DNA of 64,000 nt from Cryobacterium sp. Y50 (GTDB lineage Bacteria > Actinomycetota > Actinomycetes > Actinomycetales > Microbacteriaceae): NCBI RefSeq assembly GCF_002929805.1, contig NZ_PJJM01000101.1:105801-169800 (forward strand), written 5' to 3'. Positions 26,153 through 35,998 of this stretch are shown here, in pieces (within the stretch, counting starts at the first letter, position 1; every line of letters begins with the position of its first letter). A model generated the notes under the pieces. The model was not told where the DNA came from. It ran no database searches and was given only the letters and a program-made list of their open reading frames with translations. Both the position numbers and the translations under genes were made by a program.

Positions 26153-27294
26153 GAGCAATTTGGATGCTGGCTGGCGCTGTGACCGCGGCCAGCGTGGGGC
26201 TCAGCGGGCTCGGGCTGGTGATCGCGAGGCGGCTAACAGCACCGGTGAGTGGGCGAAGGTTCGACCTCACCATTCGAGGTATCGATGCCTCGAGGGAGCA
26301 GCCTATCGTCATCCTGGATCGCACGCCACGCACCGCCACGCCCGGCGACTACTGCCTCATCCTCGAGAACGGTGGCTGGATTCGCTTGGCGAGCGAAGTC
26401 GAGGACCGCGGGCCGCGCCTCGTCGGCCGCGAGGTCGTGGGGGAGTCGGGGCCAGGTGTGGCTGCCGGTCAGCGAGCATCCTGGAGCGGCATCTATTTCC
26501 AGACCCCAGCCGATGCTGGCCTGCAGTCAATAGATGTCGAAATACAAGCGGATGTCGGCCCGGCGCCCGCCTGGCTCCTCCCGCCCGAGGGCCCGCCGTC
26601 GACGACTTGGGCCATCCACATCCACGGACTCGGAAGCACGCGCGCCGGAACGCTGCGTGGCGTGCAGATCGCTTCGGAGGTCGGGCTCACATCGCTCGTC
26701 GTGACGTATAGGAACGACGGCGAAGGTCCCCAGGTGGGTACCGGCAGGTCCGAACTCGGTGCCGCCGAGGTCGCGGACGTGCGTGCAGCCGTGGACTACG
26801 CCCGGGACCTCGGGGCACGCAGCGTCATCCTCTTCGGCTGGTCAATGGGCGCGGCCATCGCGCTGCAACTAGCCGCAGATCTCAAGCTTCGCGGCATCGT
26901 TGCTGGGCTTGTGCTCGATTCGCCCATCCTGGACTGGGTTGCGACGCTCAAGGCGAACTGCGCGCGAGCGGGCCTGCCCGCCTGGACCGGTGGGCTGGCC
27001 TTGCCGTGGCTAAGCCTTCGGCCGCTGGCTCGAATGATTGGTCTCGCAAACCCGGTCGGTCTGCGCCGCTTCGACTGGATCGCGCGCGCCGACGAGCTTA
27101 CGGTGCCGATTCTCATCCTCCACGGCACCCTGGACACGTCGTCGCCGTTCGGGCTCTCGACTCAACTCAGGGCGCTGCGTCCCGATAGTGTCGAGCTCGA
27201 GGCATTCGACGCAGATCACACGATGAGCTGGAACTCGGATCGCGAGCGATGGCGTGGACGACTCTCCGTTTGGCTGGCATTGAGCAAGGGGTGA
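26149..27294 (+). CDS. Membrane-anchored alpha/beta-hydrolase
   Basis: 381 residues. An N-terminal hydrophobic segment (about 4-27) suggests export and anchoring. The hydrolase domain has an oxyanion-region IHIHGLGSTRAG, nucleophile elbow FGWSMGAA, acid in LHGTLDTSSPF and catalytic His in DADHTMSWN. The triad appears complete. As the last gene of the HTH-ImmA-7TM operon it may make, destroy or release the ligand sensed by the seven-helix protein. No substrate can be read from sequence. Confidence 0.8.
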   Translation: MRAIWMLAGAVTAASVGLSGLGLVIARRLTAPVSGRRFDLTIRGIDASREQPIVILDRTPRTATPGDYCLILENGGWIRLASEVEDRGPRLVGREVVGESGPGVAAGQRASWSGIYFQTPADAGLQSIDVEIQADVGPAPAWLLPPEGPPSTTWAIHIHGLGSTRAGTLRGVQIASEVGLTSLVVTYRNDGEGPQVGTGRSELGAAEVADVRAAVDYARDLGARSVILFGWSMGAAIALQLAADLKLRGIVAGLVLDSPILDWVATLKANCARAGLPAWTGGLALPWLSLRPLARMIGLANPVGLRRFDWIARADELTVPILILHGTLDTSSPFGLSTQLRALRPDSVELEAFDADHTMSWNSDRERWRGRLSVWLALSKG

Positions 27295-27434
27295 ACGAAG
27301 TCCGAGATCGCTCAAGCCTGCGGGGCCTGATCCGACGGGGTGAATGCTCAGGATGAGTCCCACCTGAATGGCTCAGAGGATCACCAGGACTAATGCCACA
27401 ACCAGCGTTTTGCGCATTCCATAGTGTGTCCGTA

Positions 27435-27761
27435 TCAAAGCTTGTCTATCCATGTGTCCTCGTCTCGGTCGGCCCACGCGTCACCTGTGTTTTTCTTGCT
27501 GGCGTTCTTGACGCGGCTTCCGAGGAAGTGTAAAAAGATTTGGGCAGTCGATTCCTGGAGGTCGCGGACAGAACGAATACGCACTCCGGTCAGTTCCTCG
27601 ACGACGGCGAACTGTTCTTGCGCGTCCTTGAGCCCGAGCAGTTCGAACGCATCACGGATGAGGCGACGTTGGGAGTCGGTCATCGTTTTCGGTGGCGGCT
27701 CGCTGGCGTTGGGGTTGGTGGTACTTGCATCGTCCTCGAAATTAAATAGCGCATCGCCCAT
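27435..27761 (-). CDS. Small hypothetical protein downstream of the UvrD-nuclease
   Basis: 108 residues from ATG 27761 (MGDALFNFEDD...); a GTG at 27788 would add nine residues, and neither has a strong ribosome-binding site. The C-terminal half (TDSQRRLIRDAFELLGLKDAQEQFAVVEELTGVRIRS) resembles short helical modules seen at the ends of phage recombination proteins. It is the last leftward gene of the restriction-like operon, 134 bases after the helicase stop. Confidence 0.55.
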   Translation of the reverse strand: MGDALFNFEDDASTTNPNASEPPPKTMTDSQRRLIRDAFELLGLKDAQEQFAVVEELTGVRIRSVRDLQESTAQIFLHFLGSRVKNASKKNTGDAWADRDEDTWIDKL

Positions 27762-27895
27762 GTATCGATTCTCGCCGCGAAGAGGCACGGATTCACAATC
27801 CGAGAGTCTGTGGTACCCGGGACGTGGCCCGCCGAATCCAATGCTTGCCTTCAGTCAGCGCCGGAAACGCGGGACACGTTAACACAGAACGACGC

Positions 27896-30676
27896 TCAGC
27901 GTTTTGTCATCCACGCCAGGTCGTCGTACGCAACTTCGCTTGAATGGTCGTGGGGGCACTCGAAATGGCTCGCGCGTATTTCGACGGCAACGGCCTCGAC
28001 TTTGGTCTTGATTGCGCTCATTAGCGTTGCATTGACAGGATCATTGGAACTTTTGCCGTGGTCATCGAGGTTCAAGATCTGAATGCGATCCGCCGATACC
28101 CCAGTTAACTCCTCATAGCCGAGCGCGTAAATTGAGAGTTGGTCTTTGGTGACCGTCTCCGACTGCGAATCCTCGGTCGACTTGAAATCGACGATCGCAG
28201 TCTCACCGGTCTCGAGCGATTTGATTAGATCGATCCGGCCGTTCACAGTAACGCCCGGGGCTATCTGGACTTCGATCTTCTTCTCTGAGTGAATCGTTCG
28301 AGTAAGGTCGCCACCATGTCGGTCGAAGTATCGATTGATCGCCGTGATTGCAGCCCGTCGCAACTGTTTGCGGAGTGCCGGGTACGCGTATGGGGTGTAC
28401 AAATGCCGATCGACTAGGGTCTCGGTTTCCGCCTTCGTGGGCAGATCTCCTGCGAGGGCGCGTTTATGCATCTCGGCGAGAACATCGTGAAGGCCTTTCC
28501 CATAGCCGAGCGCCTCGTGGATAGGTGGATTGAAGCCATACATAAATCGCAGTTTGAATTGATAAGGACAGTCGAGGAGATACTTGAGTTCAGAGAACGA
28601 AATAGAAATGCTCGGCGACTCTTCGCGCGGGGTCGGCGGCAGCCGCGTCACGTCGGGCAAACCCTCGTCTGAGGTTGACATCCAAGTTGATGCAGTGCAG
28701 TGCAGGTAGAGGTCTGATGCCTTGCCGTACAACTTCGAATCACTCTGCGCATAAGTTACGTACAGGTATTTCTGTGCGCGGGTAACGGCCACATAGAAGA
28801 GTCGAGTCTCATCTTGCACCCCGCCGCCATACCGAGCGCCGTTTGCGACGGCCTCGATTGGAATAACGTGGGGGATTGTCTGGGTGCCTCCGGCCTTCTT
28901 CATCGGGAACCGGTTTCTACGCATGAAGGGCACGAACACGGCCGGCCACTGCAAACCTTTGGACCGGTGCACGGTCGAAATGACCACAGCATCAGGCGCG
29001 ACGTATCCGGCATCCTCGTCGGATTCCTCGTAAACGCTTGGCGCTTGAAATGTAAGGAACCCTTGGAAAGCCTCGTACTTCCGCGCTGGGTCTGACGAGA
29101 AGTGGATGGTCTCGAAGTCGGATATGACTTGCGAGAATTTCCCGAGCTGGTACATGACAAGTTCAGCGCGGATCTCATCACCTTGGATCGTCGACTCGCG
29201 GACATCAAGTGTCTCGAGCGCTTCCAAGTACAGCCTCTGAATGTTGTATGTTCCCCAGCGCTCACTCGCGGTGAAGTCGGCCCCGCTGTCAAGAACACTG
29301 ATCAGTGCCGACCACTTTGCAGGATCGGGGATGAGCCGAGCTATTTCCCAGAGTTCGCGCAGCTCAAGGGCTGAGACGGCCTTCATCATGTAGCCGAATA
29401 GCCCGGCGCAAGCCCTTATCTCCGGTGCGTCAAAGAGCCGTGCGAGTCCCTTGATTATGAATGGGATGTCGCGGCGCTTGAACTCGTGCACGAGAGCGTC
29501 GGCGTCCTTGACGCTTCGGAATAGCACTGCGCAGTCCGACCAGGACATTCCTCGTGGGGTCGCACCCTCCTTATCGATGAATGGCATTCCCTGTAGGTCG
29601 ACTATGCGCTGGGCGATAAAATTGGCCTCACTGCCAGCTTCCTCGAACTGGAGAGCCAGCATGTCACCGCGTTCCCATGCCTGATGCGATTTCGACTGCA
29701 TCTGCTTCGGCAATCGCTCGGTCGAGTCCAGTCGTTCGGCGACGCTGCGCCCGAGTTCGACGATGCCCCGGCTCGATCTAAAATTGTCGGCGAGTTCGAT
29801 TTTTCGCACGCCTTCATAACGGCTATCGAACGTGATGATGTTTGACACCTCACTGCCGCGCCACTGGTAAATAGTCTGATCATCATCACCGACCACGCAA
29901 AGGTTGGCCCCGAAGTGGACGAGCCTGGCGACGAGTTTCTCCTGGATCGGGTTAACGTCTTGATACTCATCGACAATCACATACTTGAGATCGTCGCGTA
30001 TGTGTTCTCGCAGCGATTCCTCAGCAGTGGTGAGACCGGAAGTGGTCTGAGACCGTTCGAGGAAGCCGACAGCCTCCACGATCATCGACGTGAAATCGAA
30101 GTAGTTCTTGCGGGCAAGCATCTCGCGGTACATACCGAGGCTCGATATCACTCCCTCTCGCACGAGGGATAGATCGACCTCGTCCTCCTGGAGGATCGAC
30201 AATGCTCCCTTGAATACCTTTGTGTCTGTGTAGCGTCGAAGTTTCGTTTCGATTCCACGGACGAGCTTCGTGCAGGTGGAAAGGCCGGATTTATTGCTCT
30301 CGCGATCGATCAGTAATTGCTGGGTGATGTCAGTAAGCACACTGAACTTAAACGTCTCAGGAATATATGTCTGCAGGAGGTCGAGGCAGTATCCGTGCAT
30401 GGTACCGACGTACATTTCGGCAAGACCGACGATGTCGGGGAACTGCTGGAGGACCACACGATAAATACGCTCTTTGAGTTCTGCCGCCGCCTTGTCGGTG
30501 AACGTGAAGGCAATAATATTGGCTGGCTTCACCCCCGGTTGTGTAAGGATTTTCGCAATCCGCTGCGCCAGCACCTCGGTCTTACCCGACCCAGCACATG
30601 CAATGAGCTGGAGGGGTTGGGATAACTCATCGATTGCAGCCTGCTGCGCAAACGTGAAGGACATTGCTGAACTCAT
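27896..30676 (-). CDS. UvrD-type helicase fused to a PD-(D/E)XK nuclease domain
   Basis: 926 residues. Superfamily 1A helicase motifs: Walker A ACAGSGKTEVLAQR (about 23-36), motif Ia AFTFTDKAA, motif II YVIVDEYQDVNP, motif III VVGDDDQTIYQWRGS and motif V STVHRSKGLQWPAVF. The C-terminal 200 residues form a Cas4/RecB-like module (YLLDCPYQFKLRFMYG, GETAIVDFKSTE). The start overlaps the stop of the Res-like gene by four bases, so it belongs functionally with the methyltransferase/Res pair. End resection or degradation of unmodified DNA is a plausible role. Confidence 0.88.
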   Translation of the reverse strand: MSSAMSFTFAQQAAIDELSQPLQLIACAGSGKTEVLAQRIAKILTQPGVKPANIIAFTFTDKAAAELKERIYRVVLQQFPDIVGLAEMYVGTMHGYCLDLLQTYIPETFKFSVLTDITQQLLIDRESNKSGLSTCTKLVRGIETKLRRYTDTKVFKGALSILQEDEVDLSLVREGVISSLGMYREMLARKNYFDFTSMIVEAVGFLERSQTTSGLTTAEESLREHIRDDLKYVIVDEYQDVNPIQEKLVARLVHFGANLCVVGDDDQTIYQWRGSEVSNIITFDSRYEGVRKIELADNFRSSRGIVELGRSVAERLDSTERLPKQMQSKSHQAWERGDMLALQFEEAGSEANFIAQRIVDLQGMPFIDKEGATPRGMSWSDCAVLFRSVKDADALVHEFKRRDIPFIIKGLARLFDAPEIRACAGLFGYMMKAVSALELRELWEIARLIPDPAKWSALISVLDSGADFTASERWGTYNIQRLYLEALETLDVRESTIQGDEIRAELVMYQLGKFSQVISDFETIHFSSDPARKYEAFQGFLTFQAPSVYEESDEDAGYVAPDAVVISTVHRSKGLQWPAVFVPFMRRNRFPMKKAGGTQTIPHVIPIEAVANGARYGGGVQDETRLFYVAVTRAQKYLYVTYAQSDSKLYGKASDLYLHCTASTWMSTSDEGLPDVTRLPPTPREESPSISISFSELKYLLDCPYQFKLRFMYGFNPPIHEALGYGKGLHDVLAEMHKRALAGDLPTKAETETLVDRHLYTPYAYPALRKQLRRAAITAINRYFDRHGGDLTRTIHSEKKIEVQIAPGVTVNGRIDLIKSLETGETAIVDFKSTEDSQSETVTKDQLSIYALGYEELTGVSADRIQILNLDDHGKSSNDPVNATLMSAIKTKVEAVAVEIRASHFECPHDHSSEVAYDDLAWMTKR

Positions 30677-33270
30677 GCGTAGTTCTTTCCGACCGTATCG
30701 TAAAGCTTGAAAGCTGACGTGCCAGACTTTGCCGCCATGTGCACAGCCTTACGCACGTTCTCATCCTGAAGATCCAGCACACGCATCGTCCCGTCGAGGT
30801 CCGCAAGTGCATCGATCCGGAGGAAGTCCGAGGAGTATTCCTCCGCGTAGTTGGCCAGGCCCACAAGCTTGACGAGGGCGTCCTCGAGATGGTGTCCGTG
30901 TGGGTCGACGATGGAGGCTCGGATGGTCCCGTTGACTTCGTTGAAGAAGATGAAGTCTGGATGCATAGCCCGCCAATTGCCGACCCCGTCCCGGTAGGTG
31001 ACACCAAGCGAGTCTGCCGACGACATCGAGGGGTTGCGATACCACGCAATGCAGCCGAGTCGCGTAGTCTCCTTGCGTACTACGGCCTTCTCCCAGTCGT
31101 TAAGGTTCGTGAGAGGAAACCATCCCATTTCATCAGACATCAAATGCTTGTCAATTAGGTCGGCAGTGGCGATTTGATTTCCTTCCTTGTCTGCAAAGTC
31201 CTCGAGCCGGTTCCGCGGTCGGCGTAGGTCAGTGAGCTGCGGTGAGACAGCGAGTGCCCGGATCTCGTCGTATACGTCTCTGCGGTCATCACTGAGACCA
31301 AGAAGCTCGACACGATGGTCCGCGAACCACTCGTCCACGATGTCTTTCGCGGCGAGGTCCACTTTGTCACGCACAGTGGGAACAGTGGCCAGTGCCGCAG
31401 CCTTAACGTACGCGGCACGGAGTGCAAACCCGTCCTCGTCGTCTTCGTCAGGACCGGCAACGTAATTTACGTATGACTGCGCAACGTCTGCACCGAAGGC
31501 TCGCTTCGCATCCTCAAATGCAACAGCAATGGCGCGGTCGTCGGCGCGTTCAATAAAGTCTGCATACTTTAGTTTGGTCGCACCAAACGAACCTGAGATC
31601 GTCATGCCGCGAACCGTACGAACCTCGATCTCGGCGCTACGGAGGTGACCGTCGTAGCGGGCTGCCAATTGATCAAACAGTCCGTGGAATTGCTTTTGAA
31701 CGGATGAGAGTGCACCAGGTCTGACCTCGTCGCTGCTAAGCGCGTGCGCGAGCTGGATAACTTGCTTGACGGGCCGGGCACCGCGCTGAGGGACGACGAG
31801 GTGCGGAAGGTGATCCCAAACGTCCCAAACAGTTGCGGGTATGCACTGGTTCGGCTGAAGCTCGCGCCCGTCGAGAAGCACTTTCTGTCCGACGCCGGGC
31901 ATGGAATCGATCACGCCGGTTAGAAATTTGGCTACGTTCCCGGCAGTAGTGCGGTCGAACCGGGGCAAGATGCAGTCGACCGAGTTCAGCAAGTCGTCGC
32001 CGGGGATCCGACGTGCGAGCGGCGTGCGTACCATCCGTCCGATCAGCTGTGTAATGTGCGTGTGGTCCTGTGCAGGCCGGAACGACAGGAGGACTTCGGC
32101 GCGCGGACAATCCCACCCGGTAGAGATGCCATCCTTTGCAATGAGCACACGTACAGACGTGGTTTCCTCGACGCGCTGGGGCTCGATCCAGTCAATTTCC
32201 CACGAACCGAACGCTTTTGTCGTGTGGTCACCAAGAACGTGCCGCACCCCGGATGCTGTGAGGTCACCTAGTTCAGCGGCGACGGTGTCGAGCCAAAGGC
32301 CAACATCGTCTGCGTTCTCGGTGTTCGGCACTTGAAGGACAAGCAGCGGCTGGGCAGCCTCATTTACCGACTCACCAGGGAGCTTCGCCTGCTCCGCGAG
32401 ATATTTCCCCCAGCGGATGGCGGATTCCTTCAATTTTCGTCCAGCGCGTGTTGCGAGGTTCGTTGCGAGGTTGCCTGGCTCTGAGGGAATGTCGAGTCGG
32501 ATCGTATCCTTGATCAGGCCCGAGCGCTGGACACGCCGCGGGTCAACCATCACCGGCGGTAGGACCGTACGATCGCCACGTACCTCCGCCTCTTTCATTG
32601 CATCCGTAAAGCGGTCGGCGGTAGCCGAGATACCCCAAACGACAGGAATGGGCAAGCCAGCCTGCTCCCCATTTACAAGGCTACGTATTATCGTCGACTT
32701 TTCCCGTGACGTATTCGTATTGAAGCCGCGATGTGCCTCGTCAAGAACCATATACACGGTCAGGCTTTCGTCCTCGATCGTATTCTCGAGCGTCTGCCAA
32801 ATATTGTACGCAAGGTCGTCCGGCGGGATAAGGGTGCCGTCGGTCTCAAGGCTCTCAGCGCCGCGGGTAAGCAGCGACGTCTTCGATAGCCGCTGCGTGT
32901 TTAAGAAGTACACTCGGCGTGGCTCTAGGAGGGGCAGAGCGAACGGAGGTTTGATTGTGACCAGGCGGTCGTGTGTCAGTTTGTCGGACGCCTGCATGAG
33001 ACGCATACGTGTCTGGTCATTTAGGTTCGGGTCGTCTGAAAACCAAATGACGACTGCACCGGGATCCGAATCAAAATCTAGGTCATCGTTGCCATAGAAC
33101 AGAGACTCTATCGCGGCAGCCGCCATTACAGTCTTGCCTGCGCCAGTCGTTGCCGTAAGTGCGAACGATGTCTCCTTGGAGTCGACGTGGTAGGACATTC
33201 TTGCGCGGGCAAGGTTGTCGAGCACCTGCACAACTGCGTCGTGCTGGTAGTCCTTCAGTTTGAATTTCAT
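30673..33270 (-). CDS. Type III restriction Res-like DEAD/DEAH helicase
   Basis: 865 residues. Superfamily 2 helicase: Walker A TTGAGKTVMAAAAIE (about 41-55), DEAH in VLDEAHRGFN, and a later FRPAQDHTHITQLIGRMVRTP motif VI. The C-terminal region has HPDFIFF followed by SIVDPHGHHLEDALVKL, where a type III endonuclease would show an (E/D)xK core; the lysine is absent. The protein may therefore be a translocase without its own nuclease, with cutting supplied by the coupled UvrD-nuclease. Overlaps both neighbours by four bases. Confidence 0.85.
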   Translation of the reverse strand: MKFKLKDYQHDAVVQVLDNLARARMSYHVDSKETSFALTATTGAGKTVMAAAAIESLFYGNDDLDFDSDPGAVVIWFSDDPNLNDQTRMRLMQASDKLTHDRLVTIKPPFALPLLEPRRVYFLNTQRLSKTSLLTRGAESLETDGTLIPPDDLAYNIWQTLENTIEDESLTVYMVLDEAHRGFNTNTSREKSTIIRSLVNGEQAGLPIPVVWGISATADRFTDAMKEAEVRGDRTVLPPVMVDPRRVQRSGLIKDTIRLDIPSEPGNLATNLATRAGRKLKESAIRWGKYLAEQAKLPGESVNEAAQPLLVLQVPNTENADDVGLWLDTVAAELGDLTASGVRHVLGDHTTKAFGSWEIDWIEPQRVEETTSVRVLIAKDGISTGWDCPRAEVLLSFRPAQDHTHITQLIGRMVRTPLARRIPGDDLLNSVDCILPRFDRTTAGNVAKFLTGVIDSMPGVGQKVLLDGRELQPNQCIPATVWDVWDHLPHLVVPQRGARPVKQVIQLAHALSSDEVRPGALSSVQKQFHGLFDQLAARYDGHLRSAEIEVRTVRGMTISGSFGATKLKYADFIERADDRAIAVAFEDAKRAFGADVAQSYVNYVAGPDEDDEDGFALRAAYVKAAALATVPTVRDKVDLAAKDIVDEWFADHRVELLGLSDDRRDVYDEIRALAVSPQLTDLRRPRNRLEDFADKEGNQIATADLIDKHLMSDEMGWFPLTNLNDWEKAVVRKETTRLGCIAWYRNPSMSSADSLGVTYRDGVGNWRAMHPDFIFFNEVNGTIRASIVDPHGHHLEDALVKLVGLANYAEEYSSDFLRIDALADLDGTMRVLDLQDENVRKAVHMAAKSGTSAFKLYDTVGKNYA

Positions 33271-35396
33271 CGCACACTCCGCATCGCGTCGATCTCGAAA
33301 TTTCGGAGGTACGCGTCGTAAAGCCTTACGGGTTCGACGCCCTCGGGGAGGTCGGCGACGACCGCCCCGAACAACGAGTCATCATCAGTGATTATGAACG
33401 CGGTTGTCGCAGTCGGCGAGGTTGCGAGTGCTCCAAGAAAGGCGTCAGTCTTATCTAGGTCCGCGATCACCCCGTATGCCTCGGCTACGCTCCAGCCATC
33501 CGGTACCGACTCGATGCGTCGTCCAATTGACCCGGCGCGCATCCACAGCAGGGCTGCGACTTTCTCGAAGTCTCGGTTCGCCCTAAGGCGGAGGGACGCC
33601 TCATACGTGAGCGTAAGAAAGGTGACGTTCTCCTCGAGGCCATCCGCCATCGGGAACTCGTCAGTAAACTTGTAGTCGCCCACGACTTTTTCGCCGCTGT
33701 CGCGCATACCAGTAACTGCAGCTCGAATCCGGGGCTTCGTGATGTACTCGCAGATACCCTGTCGCTCCCACTCAGGGTCACCCGCCCGGAAACCGCTTCG
33801 ACGAAGCGTGGTCTGCTCTTCGGCAGATACCTCATTGTTCGTAACAGCAATACAAATGCGGCGGCCACCATCTTGCTTGTTCATGCGCATCACTGCGTGC
33901 ATTGTTGTGCCCGACCCTGAGAAAAAGTCAACGACGACTGACGTGGGCTTCTCGCCGATGAAGAACCGCAGCACGTCCTCGACCGCATAGATCGACTTGG
34001 GGTAGGGGAACCTCCGACCCCGTGGCAGAAGCGCGTTTAGCGTCGGGGTGCCGTAATCTGACGCGCTGTGGGACGGGCGCCTCCAAGTTGTCATGGGAGT
34101 CATTCGGCGAGCGGTGACAAACGTCCACTTTATGAAGCCGTGCTCGTCGCGACCGTCCTCGACGACCTCTCCTGTTTTGATGGCTCGGATCGTGCCCTCT
34201 TGAATGAAGCGGATCACGTACCCTCCGGCAGCGTTTCGGTAATAGCGAACGTAGCCTTTCGAGAGCCTCTCGGTGAAGCCCGCCGCCGACAGGCTCCACG
34301 TCATTTCTGCCCCGTTCGGGGCAACGGGCAAGACATAGTCGAGGCCGGAAATTGTGGGCGCGGTGCCCTCGTCGACTGAAACCATTTCACCTGCATGATG
34401 AAACTCACCCGTCTCAGAGTTGAAGTAGATGGGGTAGAAGAGGCTCGGGATTCTCGATCGTCGACTCGCGTTCCCTCGGCGGCGTAGCGAGTCCCACCGG
34501 ACCTCAAACCTCGGGACCGCGGAGGCGTCGCTAAGCATGTCGTCGCCAGTCGGAATAACTCGCCCTCGGCCGAAAAGCACAACATAGATGTACTCGTCCG
34601 AGCGGGAAAAAAGTTCTGCCCTAGACGATCCACTTGGATTGATCACGGAGGTGACCATTTGAATCTTTGCTTCGGGGAAAGTCTGCTCAAGCAATAGCCC
34701 CAATCGTAGGTACTCCTTCTCGTCGATCGTGATGATGAGAACGGAGTCGTCAGCATTGAGGAGGTCTTTAGCGAGCAGCAGGCGCCGCTCCATGAACGCG
34801 AGCCACTTGGAGTGTCTGTAAAGGTCTTCCGACTCGACGTAGTCGTTGTTGTACTTCCAATCCTTCGCGCCCGTGTTATACGGCGGGTCAATATAGATCG
34901 CGTCGACTTTGCCCCGGTGGGTGAACATGAGTGTCTGTAGCGCGTGAAAGTTTTCGCCGTTGATAACGGTATGAAACGGCTTGTCGCCTCCGCGAATGAC
35001 CGACCCGGTGGCGACGAGGCCGGGGTAGATCGGGTCACGGAACTCGGCGACCACGACAAGATCTACTGCCCTGGCAGAGGTGGACTCGATCGGTGCGACT
35101 GCTGGAAACGCCTCGACCTTCGCCACCCGCTCGTTGCCTTTTCCTTCAATCGAAGCGACTCGCCAAAGCTTCGCGTCCGCAAACTTCGGCGTTTCGCCGC
35201 GTGGAGGGAGGACGCGCACCTTGTCGCCGGTGCGGACCGGCCGTCCCGGCAACTCGACGGCTTCGGGCGTGTGCCGCTCGAAGTTCAGTCCGAACGCGCG
35301 CCGGTTACTGAGCGCGTCGACTTCGCGTTCTATGTCATCAGCGAGCCCTACGTTGGTCGCGCGCAGCTGCCTTAGAAACTCATGTATGCGTGCCAA
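33267..35396 (-). CDS. Beta-class DNA methyltransferase, type III Mod-like
   Basis: 709 residues from TTG 35396, preceded at six bases by GGGAGGAT; the longer frame to 35645 has no such site. Motif IV DPPYNTG precedes the SAM motif FFSGSGTTMH, the order of beta-class N6-adenine or N4-cytosine enzymes that include type III Mod subunits. An insert between the motifs and the C-terminal EGVEPVRLYDAYLRNFEID region follow Mod layout. First gene of the coupled methyltransferase-Res-UvrD operon; it would mark self DNA. Confidence 0.87.
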   Translation of the reverse strand: MARIHEFLRQLRATNVGLADDIEREVDALSNRRAFGLNFERHTPEAVELPGRPVRTGDKVRVLPPRGETPKFADAKLWRVASIEGKGNERVAKVEAFPAVAPIESTSARAVDLVVVAEFRDPIYPGLVATGSVIRGGDKPFHTVINGENFHALQTLMFTHRGKVDAIYIDPPYNTGAKDWKYNNDYVESEDLYRHSKWLAFMERRLLLAKDLLNADDSVLIITIDEKEYLRLGLLLEQTFPEAKIQMVTSVINPSGSSRAELFSRSDEYIYVVLFGRGRVIPTGDDMLSDASAVPRFEVRWDSLRRRGNASRRSRIPSLFYPIYFNSETGEFHHAGEMVSVDEGTAPTISGLDYVLPVAPNGAEMTWSLSAAGFTERLSKGYVRYYRNAAGGYVIRFIQEGTIRAIKTGEVVEDGRDEHGFIKWTFVTARRMTPMTTWRRPSHSASDYGTPTLNALLPRGRRFPYPKSIYAVEDVLRFFIGEKPTSVVVDFFSGSGTTMHAVMRMNKQDGGRRICIAVTNNEVSAEEQTTLRRSGFRAGDPEWERQGICEYITKPRIRAAVTGMRDSGEKVVGDYKFTDEFPMADGLEENVTFLTLTYEASLRLRANRDFEKVAALLWMRAGSIGRRIESVPDGWSVAEAYGVIADLDKTDAFLGALATSPTATTAFIITDDDSLFGAVVADLPEGVEPVRLYDAYLRNFEIDAMRSVR

Positions 35397-35929
35397 AGTT
35401 ATCCTCCCGATGTCAAAGTGACACGCCAACAATCCAGCTCTGTCTATACGATGACACGCTGTCCAGGAGTGGTGAATTCCACGTTTCGAGGTCGATGACT
35501 GCCGACAGAGCGTACTGATTCCAAGTTGGTTATGCCACAGTTGGTTCCCCACATGCTTGTAGGTGAACCCTATCCGACTTGACGGACCTGCATCAATTGT
35601 TGTAGCACAAAAAGCGATTCCAATGCCCTTGTATGACGCTGCCAAGGCTCAGGCTGCCTGGCCTTTTGCGGCGGAAAAATGGTGCAAGTTTTCGCGCTGG
35701 ACATATAAGACCTGATCGGGATGAAACCTCTCGACGATTTCTATGCAGTTACACAGGCGTCAGACCTTCAGCCCCACGGCAAAGTAGGTCGCCTCAGGTC
35801 GATGCATGTCTTGTACTCTGCACGCTTCGCTTAAGTTCTGATTGGTCCCACGCCTCTTGCAGATCGAGGCGGAGCGGGCATTATCGCTGCAGAAGTCACA
35901 GGTCATGCCGTTGTTGGCCACTACGTTCT
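35397..35929. other. Gap between the restriction-like operon and the IS21 element
   Basis: No supported gene; short ORFs look random. It contains the promoter region of the leftward operon and ends at the GTTCT target duplication (35925-35929). Confidence 0.4.
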
Positions 35930-35998
35930 TGTCGGCGACGGTTGAAACCTGAGCCAGAATCGACGGTGAAAACTGAGCCACCCGAGCACGATTGATGG

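Noticed and set aside
33267..35645. Start of the methyltransferase at 35645
   Set aside because: The added 83 residues have no methyltransferase character and no ribosome-binding site, whereas TTG 35396 has GGGAGGAT at ideal spacing.
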